DNA from: Trogon surrucura
Lineage: Eukaryota > Chordata > Aves > Trogoniformes > Trogonidae
Length of the DNA stretch: 64,000 bases
Assembly: GCA_020746105.1 (NCBI GenBank)
Contig: CM036619.1
Span: 1,265,395 to 1,329,394 of the forward strand
Direction of reading: 5' to 3'
Below the pieces are notes generated by a model. It was not told where the DNA came from and did not search any database. It was given only the letters and a program-made list of their open reading frames with translations. Numbering within the stretch: the stretch's first letter is position 1; every line of letters begins with the position of its first letter. A program made the position numbers and the translations under genes. Positions 1 through 14,304 of this stretch are shown in pieces.

Positions 1-217
1 TAACATCTCCCTCTCTTGGGCCATTTTTATATTATTTGTTACCTTCCAGGTGAAGCTTGAGTGACTCCATTCATGCATATCTTTACTGTGATTGGTGTAA
101 ACTTTCCTCGCTTCACTTGAAAAATTCAATGCACAAGCTCAGTGAGGGGTGGTCGCACCTCGGAGATGGGTAGCTTTTGGGATGGAGGTGTGTTTTGGTA
201 TTATAACGAGCGTAGTT

Positions 218-1216
218 CACAGTATCACAGTATGATAGGGATTGGAAGGGACCTCAAAAGATCATCTAGTCCAATCCCCCTGCCAGAGCAGGAACACCGA
301 GATGATGTTACACAGGAACGCGTCCAGGTAGGTCTTGAATGTCTCCAGAGAAGGAGACTTCACAACCTCTCTGGGCAGCCTGAGCCAGGGCTCTGTCACT
401 CTCACTGGAAAGAAGTTTCTTCTCAAATTTAAGTGGAGCCTCTTGTGTTCCAGCTTGATTCCATTACCCCTTGTCCTATCATTGCTTGCCACCGAGAAGA
501 GTCTGGCTCCATCCTCGTCACACTCCCCCTTTATATATTTATAAACACTAATAATATCACCCCTTAGTCTCCTCTTCTCCAAACTAAAGAGCCCCAGCTC
601 CCTCAGTCTTTCCTCATAAGGGAGATGCTCCACTCCTTCAATCATCCTAGTTGCTCTGCGCTGGACTCCCTCCAGCAGTTCCCTGTCTCTCTTGAGCTGA
701 GGGGCCCAGAACTGGACACAATATCCCAGATGTGGCCTCACCAGGGCAGAGCAGAGGGGCAGGAGGACCTCTCTGACCTACCAGCCACCCCCCTTCTAAC
801 ACACCCCAGGATGCCATTTGCCTTCTTGCCCACGAGGGCACACTGCTGGCTCATGGTCATCCTGCTGCCCACCAGCACCCCCAGGTCCTTTTCTCCTGCG
901 CTGCTCTCTAACAGGTCATTCCCCAACCTATACTGGAACCTGGGGTTGCTCCTGCCCAGATGTATGACCCTACACTTTCCCTTGTTGTATTTCATCAAGT
1001 TATTCTTTGCCCAACTCTCCAGCCTGTCCAGGTCTCGCTGAATGGCAGCACAGCCTTCTGGCGTGTCAGCCACTCCTCCCAGTTTAGTGTCATAAGCAAA
1101 CTTGCTGATAGTGCACTCAATTCCCTCATCTAAATCATTGATGAATATGTTGAATAATTTTGGCCCCAGTACTGACCCTTGAGGCACTGCACTAGATACC
1201 AGCCTCCAACTAGACA
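218..1216 (-). mobile_element. CR1 LINE, 5'-truncated, minus strand
   Basis: The left edge carries the inverted CR1 tail (CACAGTATCACAG), so the 3' end lies at about 218. Two overlapping minus-strand frames (738-1217 and 262-741) together give the CR1 reverse-transcriptase second half: the PQGSVLGP motif, the catalytic box and the thumb/C-terminal region ending at LFLLWQG-like residues. The catalytic FADD reads FAYD, so the copy is catalytically dead. A frame change near 740 confirms decay. Confidence 0.93.
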
Positions 1217-1760
1217 ACTAGCCTAGTTCACCCAAGGACAGTATCCATCAAAAACATGACAGACTCTTGGACCAGGATAGCAAATGTGCAGTCAACTGGC
1301 TCCTTGACATCTCCAGGTTCCTTTGTGTTCACAGAGCTTGACCACGGTACCTCCACAACATTCCATGCTCTGTGGGATTTTCTCTTAGGGACAGAACAAT
1401 CAAGCTTCCTTGATGCTACCGACCCCTAAGTTTGTTTTTGGAAATCTTTGTGGGGAGAGCTCCTTATGCACCAGCTGCACATTGTCCCGGAAACTCTCTC
1501 AATGTTCTGACAGGTGAACAGTGCTATGTAGGCAATTAAGTAATTTTATGCAATTACCCCACATCAAATGCTGCGAGAAAGGTTAGTTTTTGAGGCCTAA
1601 GCACTTTGACAATATTTGAGCCAAGATGGCTGCCTTGCAGTTAGAACTAAAGTTTAGGCAAAGGTGCCTTAATCCCACAGTTGGAAACAGTTACCCCTCG
1701 ACCTCTCACTGCACTCCCTGATGAAGAGCCCTTCCTCATCTTTCACACACAGAAAAAGAG
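1217..1760. other. intergenic, no gene seen
   Basis: No splice-compatible coding frame, RNA gene or recognisable repeat was found here. Base composition is mixed and unremarkable. Confidence 0.5.
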
Positions 1761-2046
1761 GTGTTGGGGGTTGGAAGGGACCTCGAAACATCATCTAATC
1801 CAACCCTCTTGACAGAGCAGGTTCACCTACAGCAGGCTGCACAGGATGGCATCCAGGCAGGTTTTGAAGGTCTCCAGAGACGGGGTCTCCACCACCTCTC
1901 CAGGCGGCCTGTTGCAGTGGCCCCCTTTTTGGCTGCCAAAATTCTTCATGGAGTCTTCTCCAGGTTGAATAAACCCAACCCTCTCAGGCTGCCACCAGAG
2001 AGGTATTCCAGGCCCTTGATCATCTTCATGGACCACCTCTCAAGCA
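1761..2046 (-). mobile_element. CR1 3'-end fragment, minus strand
   Basis: It contains the inverted CR1 3' signature (GGTTGGAAGGGACCTC followed by the TCCAACCC and AGAGCAGG blocks) and the C-terminal CR1 coding remnant. The copy is divergent and lacks the tail repeats. An AATAAA-type hexamer at about 2131 just downstream belongs to no gene I can define. Confidence 0.85.
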
Positions 2047-2458
2047 AAGTATCTCAGCTGATGGTTGCCCTGCTTACACCTCTGATTAGCTAAATTCCAG
2101 TTGTAGCTCCTGCTTTTTCTCTCTTTTCCCTCAATAAACCTGTCCTGCATCCCAGTCTCTGTTGACTCCTCCTCTCTCAGAATTCATCCGACCTCACTAA
2201 CCAGATTGCCCATTCTCAATGGACCATTGGGGTAGGTGAAAAACGGCCACCAGACCTCTCTTATCAAGGATGTCCCCAGCAGTAACAACAACACAGACCA
2301 GCACAGGAGGGCTTCCACATCACACAACCCCTTCAGTTGTGCAAACAAAGGCTTGGACACACTTTCCACTAATAACCAGTTTGACACAAGGGCTATACAT
2401 CAGCACGCACTTGACTAACTCTCTTCTCCAGCATGACTCTCCAGCCCTCCCAGCAAAC
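2047..2458. other. intergenic, no gene seen
   Basis: About 400 bases of AC-rich sequence without a supported gene. The CTCAATAAACCTGTCC stretch near 2130 resembles the 3' end of a retroviral LTR, but nothing around it confirms that. Confidence 0.35.
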
Positions 2459-2660
2459 AGAATCACACAGTCACAGAGTGTTAGAGATTGGAAGGGACCT
2501 CAAAGATCCCTCCAACCCCCCGGCCAGAGCAGGATCACCTACAGTAGATTGCACAGGAACACATCCAGGTGGGTTTTGAACGTCTCCAGAGAAGGAGACT
2601 CCACAACCTCCCTGGGCAGCCCGTTCCAGTGCTCTGTCACCCTCACTGTGAATCACCCTC
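2459..2660 (-). mobile_element. CR1 3'-end fragment, minus strand
   Basis: The inverted tail (AATCACACAGTCACAGAG) begins the element, followed by the GATTGGAAGGGACCTC block and the inverted coding segment for the [12 protein letters not shown] region. It ends abruptly where another CR1 tail starts, so two copies sit tail-against-body. Confidence 0.88.
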
Positions 2661-3300
2661 ACAGAATCATTTAGTTTGGCACGATCTTAGAGAGAGGAGG
2701 TGCAACTCTCCTGCTCAAGTACAGCAACTTCGAGCAGGTTGTCCGGGACCATGGCCAGTCAGGTTTTCAGCATCTCCCACGACCACCTCTGCCACTCTTT
2801 GACCACACTCACACTGAAAAAAGCTTGTTGCCTTTGCCCATCGATTCCATTGTTTTCTAACTCGTGCCTCTGGTCCTGGTAGAGTGCACTGCTGAGAAGA
2901 GCCAGGCACCTTCAACCTCATTTCATCCCATCTTCCCTGCACGTCCTTACCTTCTGGTTAACCAGCCCCAGCTCTCTCAGCTTCTCCTCACACGAACGAT
3001 GCTCCAGCTCCTCTAGAATCTTGGTGGCCAACACTGGACTCACTCAACTGAGTCCACATGACTCAGCCTCTAGTGAGTCCATAACCACAAACAGCACATG
3101 ACACTGGACCTCACCGTTGCTAGGAAAGGCCACCTGCCATTACTTGCTGATGACGCTTTCCCCAATGTCACCCTGGAGACTGGTGGCCTCAGTTTGCAGC
3201 AGGGGTGCTTTTCTACCTCATGGTTCACCTGTTCTGCACCAGCACAACAAGGTCCTTCTCTGCTAGGTCTCTTCGTCTACAGTTGGCCCCCAGAAATTCC
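2661..3300 (-). mobile_element. older CR1 copy, minus strand
   Basis: It begins with TCACAGAATCATTTAG (inverted CR1 tail). Diverged CR1 blocks follow, including the inverted counterpart of the [12 protein letters not shown] region near 2970 and of the DLGVLVD/MSQQCAL region near 3200-3260. Many indels indicate a much older insertion than the copy immediately to its left. Confidence 0.75.
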
Positions 3301-4230
3301 TGCTTCCTCAAGTGATTCATCTCCACAATTGGGATGTTGCATCTTCCACTGCTCAACTCGGTGAGATTCCTCTACTTAAAGCGCAAGGAAATCAGGTATT
3401 TCCCTCTGCATTTTCAGTTCCAACCATTGTTGGAACTGAACCCATGGACTCATGCACACCCATATAAACAGTTCCTCCTTTCTGGGGAGCAGATGTGAGT
3501 CCGTCTGATTCACCGGCACCCTCAGCCCCGCTCTGCACTGGCCCAGCATTTTTCTTGCCTGCCAGGCATTCCAGCAACACAGAAGCACAGATATCCTTCC
3601 TACCTCACCTTCCTCACCAACAAGCGTTGCCCACCTGGTGAAGAACTCTGAAGACACTCAGCTTCACTGAATTTAAGCAGGTCTTGGGAGAGGTCCTTGC
3701 TGATTAGAAGCAGGCTTCTAAGTTATTAAAGGAGCAAAAAGGAAGAGCCATGAATCTGCAGCCCTGCAACTGTTAACCTCAGCACCTGGAAACTTGATGG
3801 AGAAGATCCTACAAGATCCTACATCAGCCCAGATGAAGACACCCCCCCAAGGCAGTCACCCACCACCTCCCCTCCTATGCCCCTGGGCCTCTCACCAGCT
3901 CTCCCAGAGCTCACCAGCCTCATCCTCACCACCACAACCTTCCTCACCATAAGCAGACACTCCCTCCACACCCTCAATGACCAGCCAATCAGGAGAAAGA
4001 TAACAGCCTGCCAGTCAGGGCGTGGCTTACAGGCAACAGCTGCTGGAGAAGGTCACAGAAGCTTCCAGAAGGTGCCAGCCAGGATCCCATAATCAACACC
4101 TCTGGTATAATAGAGATAATCTTCACAAAACAGCCCCACGATAACTGCTGGGAGGGTGGGGTGTGAATAAGGGAGTGAATGAGTAGAAATACTCCCCAAA
4201 ACCAAACCAAATGCCTCACACAAAAGTAGA
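3301..4230. other. intergenic, no gene seen
   Basis: No coding exon with paired splice signals, RNA gene or clear repeat was recognised. Open frames here are short and not conserved-looking. Confidence 0.5.
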
Positions 4231-4590
4231 TGAGGGACTCATGGAGCAGATCCTGCTGGAACTTATGCTGGGGCAGATTGAAAATAAGGAGGTAATTCGT
4301 GACAGCCAGTTGGTGACAGGGTAAATCACGCCTGACAAATTTGGTGGCCTTCTACAGTGGGGATACAGCATTGGTGGGTAAGGGAAGAGCAACCAATATC
4401 ATTTACCTGGACTTCAGAAAGCAGTTGATACATCCTCATCTCTAAATTGCAGAGACATGGATTTGATGGGTGGACCACTCGGTGGGTAAGGAATCAGCCG
4501 GACGGTCGCACTCGAATAGTGGTTGTGAACGGCTTGATGTCCAACTGGAGACCAGCAACAAGTAATGCTCCTCAGGGGCCCAGCTCATCA
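4231..4590 (+). mobile_element. CR1 internal fragment (RT fingers/palm), plus strand
   Basis: This is plus-orientation CR1 coding sequence from the region before the catalytic box. Recognisable blocks are GQIENKEV-like, an HKSCLTNL-related stretch near 4325, the YLDF block at 4404-4420, and the [14 protein letters not shown] to SNAPQG block near 4500-4570. It is truncated at both ends and frameshifted. Confidence 0.8.
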
Positions 4591-7212
4591 CCCCCCCTGC
4601 TGTGGGGTCCTCAGCTGACCCAAGGGTGGGTCTTTGTTGAACTATTTGCTGCATGCTCCCCGTTCCACCCACGTGGGAGTCTCCACGCTCTCACCTGGCT
4701 GTGGGGTCCCCAACTGACCCCCTGGTGGGGTATCCCCAGGCCACCATCTCCTCTGCACAGCAGAGTCCCACAGTGACCCATGCAGGGGGTCTGCAGACCA
4801 CCATCCTCCCTGCTGCAGGGCCCTGGACCACTCTGCAGGGCACCCCAAGCCACCGTCCCTCTGCTCTGAGGTCACACAGAAAGACCCCCTCTGTGAGGTC
4901 ACCATCCTCGTCACCAGGGGGTCCCTGAGGCACAGCACAGGCTGCAGGAACATGCCTGTGACCCTGCAAGATGGGGCTCCTGGGGATCTGCACGACCAAG
5001 GAGCTGGCAGAGCAGGCACATTCCCTTGTACCACCCTCCTCCCCCTGTGCCTTCCACCTCAGGCATCCGAACCCAGATCTTTTGGTCCTAAAGATCTTTG
5101 ATTCCCCCAAATTGCTCACCTTTTCTCCTCCTTTGTTGTCTTTATTTTTTTTGTCTCTCTGTAAAAAGGCTCCTGCAAAAACAGGTGAGCTCTGGGCTCA
5201 GGCAGCAGCTCAAAGTCTCCAGGGCTATTGGCAGCGCTGAAATATTCATCAAAAGCAAGTTAAGAGAACGTCTCCAGAGCAGCTGGAGTCCAGAGCGCAG
5301 GAGAGTTTTCTGCACGGCTGGAGTCGGCCTCGTTTCAAAGAGGAAGATTTTTTGCCTAGGAACAAAGTCCTTCAATAAAAACCAGACATCACCTGCCTCT
5401 GAGCTGGGCGAGGAGAGGGGGAATGGGTTTGGATCTGTTTGGCCCTTTTATCCAGTGATTTACAGCAAATGGCTCCCCCGCAGACCTGCTTCGTTGGCCT
5501 CGAGGGGCTTACTCCAGCTCATTTTGAAGTAATGTCTAATCAATGGAAGACAAACTCAAGTAAAACCTGCTCTGAGGAGCGACAGTTGCTCACCTTGGAG
5601 TTCAGCCAGCTTGACACCAATCCTTGGACTGAAACGGGAGCAGGATCTCGCCTCCCCGCAGCCCTGCGACGTGCCTGAGCAGCCAGGCCCGGCGGGATGT
5701 CTGCCTCATGCTTCAGAGCGTGTCTCAGCCCAAACTTGCTCCAGAGCCGCTCGTTTTGAGCTAAGTCAGCTCGGATGGGTTCAAGGGTGCACTGGGTGGA
5801 GGCTCGTAGCCACAGTGTCCTCTGCTCAAAGGACGGAGGGACCAGCACGTGCCTCTCCCTGGGGAAAACAGGTCCCTTTGGTGCCTCCCTGCCCAATCCT
5901 CCGCACCCCATCCTAAGCCAGGCGTGTGGCAGGAGGGACGTGTTGGAGGGCACCCCCCCCGAGCTGCAGGTGAAAAGGGTGGCATCAGCACACCCTTGAA
6001 CCCTCAAAGCAGCCCCAAACGCTGTCGTGGACAGGTCACAGCTTGTAGCCACGCGTGGCCTTTTCCCTTGTTCTGCCTCCTTCGAGTGGATTGGATTCAG
6101 CAGGGTCAAAAGCAAAGTGGTGCCAGCGAGGACGCTATTGTGCAACAGCTCCTTCTGATCCCATGAAGCAGGAGCCTGAAAGGAGTCTGATTCGCTCCTG
6201 TCCTACCCCAAGTCATAATTTTTCCATTTGAACGGCCCCTGGTTCATATTTCTAAAAATGAGAAACCACCCATCATTAGCAACAGCAAGGGGGTCTATGA
6301 AAAGCCACGGCTGTTGCTCCCATTCCCTCTCATGTCTGTAGTTCTGCAAGACTTTCCTGCTCTTTTGGACAACTCTCCCCTTGCCGAGGGGCTGCCTGTT
6401 GGTGGGAGCAACTACCAACCCCTACAGAATTCGGCACAAAAAAGTAGCCACAAACCTGAAATCCCAGTGGGAGAGGGATGCGTCGAGCTGGCGCGTCTCA
6501 CCTGGGCTCCTGGGACTTGGCCACAGTGTCGTCATGAGCCGGCTTCCACGCTGGGATGGGCTGCACCCGGGCAGCTTGTACCCATCTGCCCCACTTTTCA
6601 TGGGAGGAACGGAGAGGGCAGAGCAGGGAGTGGGGCTGGAGCTGGAACTAGACCAGCCTGAGAGAAAGAGGTCACCCACGAGGAAGCTTCGTTATGGAAA
6701 GGACGCGTCAGCAGAAGCAGCGGTTCTCCGACAGCGATGGGATCTGACCAAGCCACCCAAGCTTTACCCTGCTTTCTGCCAAGTCCCGGGTTGTCGTCTG
6801 GTCTGTGTCACGCTAAAGACCTGCCCAGGTGACCTAATGGGTCTCCTCCAGGCTTTCATCCTTAACTCACAAGATCTTGCTAGATAATATCAAAAGCTGG
6901 GCTAGAGTTTCATTAACAAAAGAGTCCTGCTCCGTGCCATGCAGTCACCACAAGTGTGCACCTCTCCCCTGTGATCTTCCCTCGTGCTCTAACATGGCTT
7001 TGGTAATTAGCTCCAGAATTAGCATATTTATATCCAGCACCGTGGTTATTCAGCTGCTGCCACAGCAGCTTCAGCTGCATCACGTCCCAAGGATTCCTCG
7101 GCCAAAACAGGGGTTATCCCTGAAGTTCTGAAGTTCATGGGATGCATCAGGAAGCTCTTATCCTCCCACCAGCACCTGAAAATCTTCCTTCTTTGCATTT
7201 CTATAGCTGGTC
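4591..7212. other. intergenic, degenerate low-copy sequence
   Basis: 4590-4930 is a degenerate GC-rich tandem region with recurring GTGGGGTC and GACCCCCT blocks. The rest holds isolated open frames without splice support or recognisable domains. No gene is called. Confidence 0.5.
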
Positions 7213-7445
7213 TAATCATAGAATCATAGAATAATTTGGATTGGAAGGGATCTTTAAAGGTCATCCAGTCCAACTCCCTGATCTTCCACTAGATCAGCTT
7301 GTTGGAAGTGTTCAAGGTCAGGTTGGACGGCACATTGAGCAACCTGATCTAGTGGAAGATGTCCCTGTCCATGGCAGGGGTGTTGGACTAGATTATCTTG
7401 AAAGGTCTTTTCCAACCCAAACCCTTCTATTCTATAATTTTGCCA
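7213..7445. mobile_element. head-to-head pair of CR1 3' ends (hairpin)
   Basis: The left arm (7213-7292) is an inverted CR1 end starting ATCATAGAATCATAGAAT. The right arm (7293-7445) is a plus-strand CR1 end finishing CTTCTATTCTATAA. The arms are reverse-complementary over their GGTTGGA...AAAGGTC blocks and over TGATCTTCCACTAGATCAG versus CTGATCTAGTGGAAGATG. The result is an imperfect palindrome of about 230 bp. Confidence 0.85.
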
Positions 7446-7627
7446 CACGGCGAGCTGAAAGAGTGGAGGTAGCTGGATGTGGGGTGGTTGCGATTGATCT
7501 CGAGCTGCTCCAGGTCAGAGTGGGACATGGAGGAAACATCAGCATGAGGTTTCTTCTTACCAAACCTTGGTGTCTCGTGGAGGATGATGAGGTGGGCAGG
7601 GCAGGCGAGGGATTAGCCAGTGTGAGG

Positions 7628-8358
7628 AAGGCTCAGCCAGCACAGGCTGGGGACTGCCCTGCTGGAGAGCAGCGCAGGGGAAAGGGACCTGGGGGTGCTG
7701 GTGGGCAGCAGGATGGCCATGAGCCAGCAGTGTGCCCTCGTGGGCAAGAAGGCCAAGGGCAACCGGGGGTGTATTAGAAGGGGGGTGGTTAGTAGATTGA
7801 GAGAGGTTCTCCTGCCCCTCTGCTCTGCCCTAGTGAGGCCACATCTGGGATCTTGTGTCCAGTTCTGGGCCCCTCAGCTCCAGAGGGACAGGGAACTGCT
7901 GGAGAGAGTCCAGAGCAGCCACAGGGATGATGGAGGGAGTGGAACATCTCCCTGGTGAGCAAAGGCTGAAGGAGCTGGGGCTCTTGAGCTTGGACAAGAG
8001 GAGGCTGAGGGGTGACCTCATGAATGTTTATAGATATGTCAAGGGGGAGTGTCAGGAGGACGGAGCCAGGCTCTTTTCAGTGATGTCCATTGACAGGACA
8101 AGGGGCAATGGGTGCAAGCTGGAACATAGGAGGTTCCACAGAAATATTAGAAAAAACTTTTTCCCTGTGAAGGTGCTGGAGCCCTGGCTCAGGCTGCCCA
8201 GGGAGGGTGTGGAGTCTCCTGCTCTGGAGACTTTCAAACCCCACCTGGACGCGTTCCTGTGTGACCTGCTCTGGGTGACCCTGCTCTGGCAGGGGGTTGG
8301 ACTGGATGATCTTTCAAGGTCCCTTCCAACTCCGACTATTCTGTGATTCTGTGATTCA
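7628..8358 (+). mobile_element. CR1 LINE, 5'-truncated, plus strand
   Basis: It encodes the CR1 C-terminal half ([26 protein letters not shown], then [13 protein letters not shown]) with frameshifts, and ends in the tail repeat ATTCTGTGATTCTGTGATTC. It is closely similar to the copy at 54580-55445, so both probably belong to one subfamily. Confidence 0.93.
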
Positions 8359-8930
8359 TCCGTGGCTCTGCACGTGGGACGAGCCAGGACATCTTGCACC
8401 GTGGCGGGGGAAAATCGCACCAGGCTTGGAGTCGCTTGTGGGAGTGGGATTTTGGAGTTGGGAAAGCCCTGGGAGGGCTGGGGACGTGCTGGGACGTGCG
8501 AGACTCACGGGACACGGTTGCTCACACGAGCACCCACCACCAAGAAGAGGATCAGCTTTTCCTGAGACTTTTCTGAAGGAAAAGGGCACGTTCCTCTTCC
8601 AGGTCTCACCAAGGAGAAAGGAGGAGGGGGAAAAAGAGTGGAAAAGCCCCGTAATATCCTCCTGGACATCAGGACCCTATGTTTTTTGGAGGTGAGGGGG
8701 GGAAAGTAGGAATTCCTGGCTTGGATCTCCCTTAATCCAGTTTTTTTTTGCCCAATTTTGAGCCCTTGCAGGCATCCCAAAGGAGAAGCAAGCCGGGAAA
8801 GGGGGTGGTGTTGCCGGTGTCCTTGAAGCCACCCACGGAAAAGCTCAGCTCATATTTTTAATCTCGGCTTAAAGTGCATTAAAGATGATTAAAGCCTTTT
8901 TTTATCACATCGAGTCCTTTGCGTTGGGGG
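8359..8930. other. intergenic, no gene seen
   Basis: Nothing recognisable apart from increasing GC content towards the CpG island that follows. Confidence 0.5.
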
Positions 8931-9470
8931 GGCGAGGTCTGAGCATCCCCTCCCCTTCCCCTCCACCGGCCCCCCCCCACTACAGAAGGGTCAGGCCACG
9001 GGTGGTGCCGGTGTCCCCCGGTGTCGGGGCGGGTCGCGGTGCCGGTGACTCTCCGGGGAGCGGGACTTCATTTCCCGAGGAACCGAGCGGCGGCGCCGGG
9101 TGATGGCGAAGGCGGCGGCAGGAAGAGCCACCGAGTCCCGGCGAGCCGAGCCCTGACGGATCGAGCCGAGCCGAGCCGAGCCGAGCCCAGCCCAGCCCAG
9201 CCCAGCCGAGCCGAGCCCAGCCGAGCCCAGCCCAGCCGAGCCCAGCCGAGCCCGGCCGAGGCGAGCCCTGCGGATCGAGCCGAACCGAGCGCCTCCGAGA
9301 GCGGACCGAGCCGATCGCGGCCGAGCGGAGCCGATCGCGGCCGAACGGAGCCGAGCCCCGTGCCGGGGTGAGCCGGGACCCCTTGCGAGCCCCTCCAGGG
9401 AGCGTTTGCGGGGGCAGCCCCCACCCCAATCCGCGGCGGGGTGGGAGTAGGGGGGGTCCCCAGAGCGGGG
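8931..9470 (+). promoter_or_regulatory. CpG island, probable GFUS promoter and noncoding first exon
   Basis: The region is very GC- and CpG-rich and precedes GFUS on the same strand. A good donor (CCGGG|GTGAGC, GT near 9367) follows a CpG-dense stretch. That suggests a noncoding first exon ending near 9366 and spliced to the ATG exon at 11161. The assignment is inferred from position and signals; an alternative first-exon donor lies at 10981 (AGCAG|GTAAAA). Confidence 0.5.
9160..9260. repeat. GAGCC/CAGCC pentanucleotide array
   Basis: Tandem GAGCC units switch in blocks to CAGCC and back, followed to about 9370 by related GAGCC-containing degenerate sequence. It lies within the probable GFUS 5' untranslated exon. 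Confidence 0.9.
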
Positions 9471-9593
9471 AGGGGTGCAGTACGAAGGGGAGAGCCCCGG
9501 GGATGGGGGGGCTGTAGGGGTCCGCCGTGGGTTGGGGTAGGGGCGGCAGGGGTGGGGGGACTGAGGAGGGGGAGTTGGGTGCAGCCCTGGGAC

Positions 9594-10760
9594 TAGGGGT
9601 GCAGACCTGGGGTTTGGGGTGCAAGGGAGGCCTGGGGTGCAGACCTGGGGTTTGGGGTGCAGGGGAGGCCTGGGGTGCAGACTTGGGATTTGGGGTGCAG
9701 AGCTGGGGTTTGGGGTGCAGGGCGGACATGGGATTTGGGGTGCAGGGGAGACATGGGGTGCAGACCTGAGGATTGGGGTGCAAGGGAGGTGTGGGGTGCA
9801 GACCTGGGATTTGGGGTGCAGACCTGGGGATTAGGGTGCAAGGGAGGCGTGGGGTGCAGACCTGGGCATTGGGGTGCAAGGGAGGCATGGGGTGCAGACC
9901 TGGAGATTGGGGTGCAAGGGAGGTGTGGGGTGCAGACCTGGGCTTTGGGGTGCAAGGGAGGCATGGGGTGCAGACCTGGAGTTTGGGGTGCAAGGGAGGT
10001 GTGGAGTGCAGACCTGGGATTTGGGGTGCAAGAGCATCATAGGGTGCAGACCTGGGGATTGGGGTGCAGGGGAGGCATGGGGTGCAGACCTGGGGTTTGG
10101 GATGCAAGAGTGTCATGGGGTGCAGACCTAGGGATTAGGGTGCAGGGGAGGCATGGGGTGCAAACCTGGGGTTTGGGGTGCAGACCTGGGATTTGGGGTG
10201 CAAGGGAGGCATGGCGTGCAGACCTGGGAATTGGGGTGCAAGAGCATCATGGGGTGCAGACCTGGGGTTTGGGGTGCAGGTGAGACATGGAGTGCACACC
10301 TGAGGTTTGGAGTGCAGGGGGGACATGGGATTTGGGGTCCAGGGAAGATGTGGGGTGCAGACCTGTTATTTGGGGTGCAGGGGAGATGTGGGGTGCAGAC
10401 CTGGGATTTGGGGTGCAGGGGAGACATGGGGTGCAGACCTGAGGTTTGGGGTGCGGGGGGGACATGGGATTTGGGGTGCAGAGGAGACAGGGTGCAGATC
10501 TGGGAATTGGGGTGCAAGGGAGGCGTGGGGTGCAGACTTGGGATTGGGGGTGCAGGGGAGACATAGGGTGCAGACCTGGGGTTTGGGGTGCAGGGGAGGC
10601 ATGGGCCACAGAACTGGGTGCAAACCTGGGACTGTGGGTGCAGGAGGAAATCTAGGGTGCAGACCTGGGATTTGGGGTGCAGACCTGGGACTCGGGCTGC
10701 GGAAGATCTGGGGCGCAGACCCGGGGTGCGGGGGCAGATTGGGGGTGCAGACCTGAGGCT
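9594..10760. repeat. GFUS-proximal minisatellite (GGGGTGCAGACCTGGG units)
   Basis: About 1.15 kb is built from two alternating modules: GGGGTGCAGACCTGGGATTT-like and GGGGTGCAAGGGAGGCATG-like. Together they make a composite period near 38-40 bases with many single-base variants. The array keeps long frames open on both strands, which are artefacts. It lies between the CpG island and the GFUS start exon, so probably within intron 1. Confidence 0.95.
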
Positions 10761-10799
10761 CGGGGCAGGGGGGTGCGGGGGGTGAACCTCCGTTTTCGG

Positions 10800-10980
10800 A
10801 GGCCAGGCAAGCGCCACGTGGCAGGATCTGGCTCCAGCCCGGCTCACGGGGAGCCCCACAGGGCCGCCGACCGGTTTCATTAATTATCAACCACAGCTGA
10901 CGAGTTTCTGCGAGCCCGGCTGCGTCGCTGCCAAACGCAACCGCTTCCGCTTTCCTTTTCCTTTTCGCCGGCAAAAGCAG
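10800..10980 (+). promoter_or_regulatory. E-box and possible alternative GFUS 5' exon
   Basis: A perfect CACGTG E-box sits at 10815-10820. A donor-like AGCAG|GTAAAA follows with GT at 10981. The sequence is less repetitive than its left neighbour. It may be an alternative promoter or noncoding exon for GFUS; transcript evidence is not available here. Confidence 0.3.
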
Positions 10981-11125
10981 GTAAAAACACCCCCCCCAGC
11001 CCCCCCAAAAAATGATCCTGGCACGGGGCTGATGCTCATGTCTGATGCTTGTGGGTGCCCACGCCAGGGTGGGGCTGAGCTGGGTGGTCCCTAGTGGGGT
11101 GCGCCCCGAGGTGACCCCAGCTTAG

Positions 11126-13810
<2,685 letters not shown>

Positions 13811-14137
13811 TGGGCTGCCGCGGCACCGCCATCATCCTCTTCATCTCAGGGTTGTCCTTTGCTGGGGCAGAGGACGGGGCTGGGGGTGACGGTGACATTT
13901 CCAAAGTAAACGGGGGCCACAGCCCAGTGAGCAGCCTCCCCCCGCCACGTTCCTGCCCGCTGCTGGGAGCGGCGTGGGATGCCCAGGGTAGGGGAGCACC
14001 CCAAAAATGCTGGGACCCCAGGCTAGGTGGTAGCAGCCAGCTGGAGCCACCAGTGCCACCTTAGCCGTGTCCAAGAGGCTGGTGGCTCTGGCAGAGCTGT
14101 AACAGGCTACACTACTAATTACTTGTAATTAGGTTGT

Positions 14138-14143
14138 AATAAA
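14138..14143 (+). terminator. GFUS polyadenylation signal AATAAA
   Basis: A canonical hexamer 328 bases after the GFUS stop. A minus-strand AATAAA for the opposing gene lies at 14299-14304, so the two transcripts end tail-to-tail within roughly 150 bases. Confidence 0.75.
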
Positions 14144-14298
14144 GGGGAAGGTGATCAGGGTTCCTTTGGCTCAGGCAGGTGGTGGTTGTTGCTTTTGGGG
14201 TGTGGGGTTGAGTCCTGAAAGCCCCCAGCAAAGCCCTAGCATCAAGATTCTGGCAGGTGGGACCAGAACAGGGAAGGCTCCAAGGGGTAAATATGGCT

Positions 14299-14304
14299 TT
14301 TATT
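14299..14304 (-). terminator. polyadenylation signal of brambleberry-like gene
   Basis: TTTATT on the plus strand reads AATAAA on the minus strand, 182 bases past the predicted stop at 14486. It is convergent with the GFUS signal. Confidence 0.6.

Noticed and set aside
2125-2200. Possible LTR 3' end (CTCAATAAACCTGTCC)
   Set aside because: No matching 5' LTR boundary or target duplication found nearby.
6929-7060. tRNA- or rRNA-like segment (GCATATTTATATCCAGCACCGTGG region)
   Set aside because: No cloverleaf or recognisable ribosomal match could be built by eye.
9594-10760. Possible CRISPR-like array of regular repeats
   Set aside because: This is a vertebrate genome and the repeats are contiguous, variable minisatellite units without unique spacers.
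8980-10880. Long minus-strand frames of HPTPPLHPKPQVCTP-type repeats (up to 378 codons)
   Set aside because: A pure translation of the GFUS minisatellite; present in several frames on both strands.
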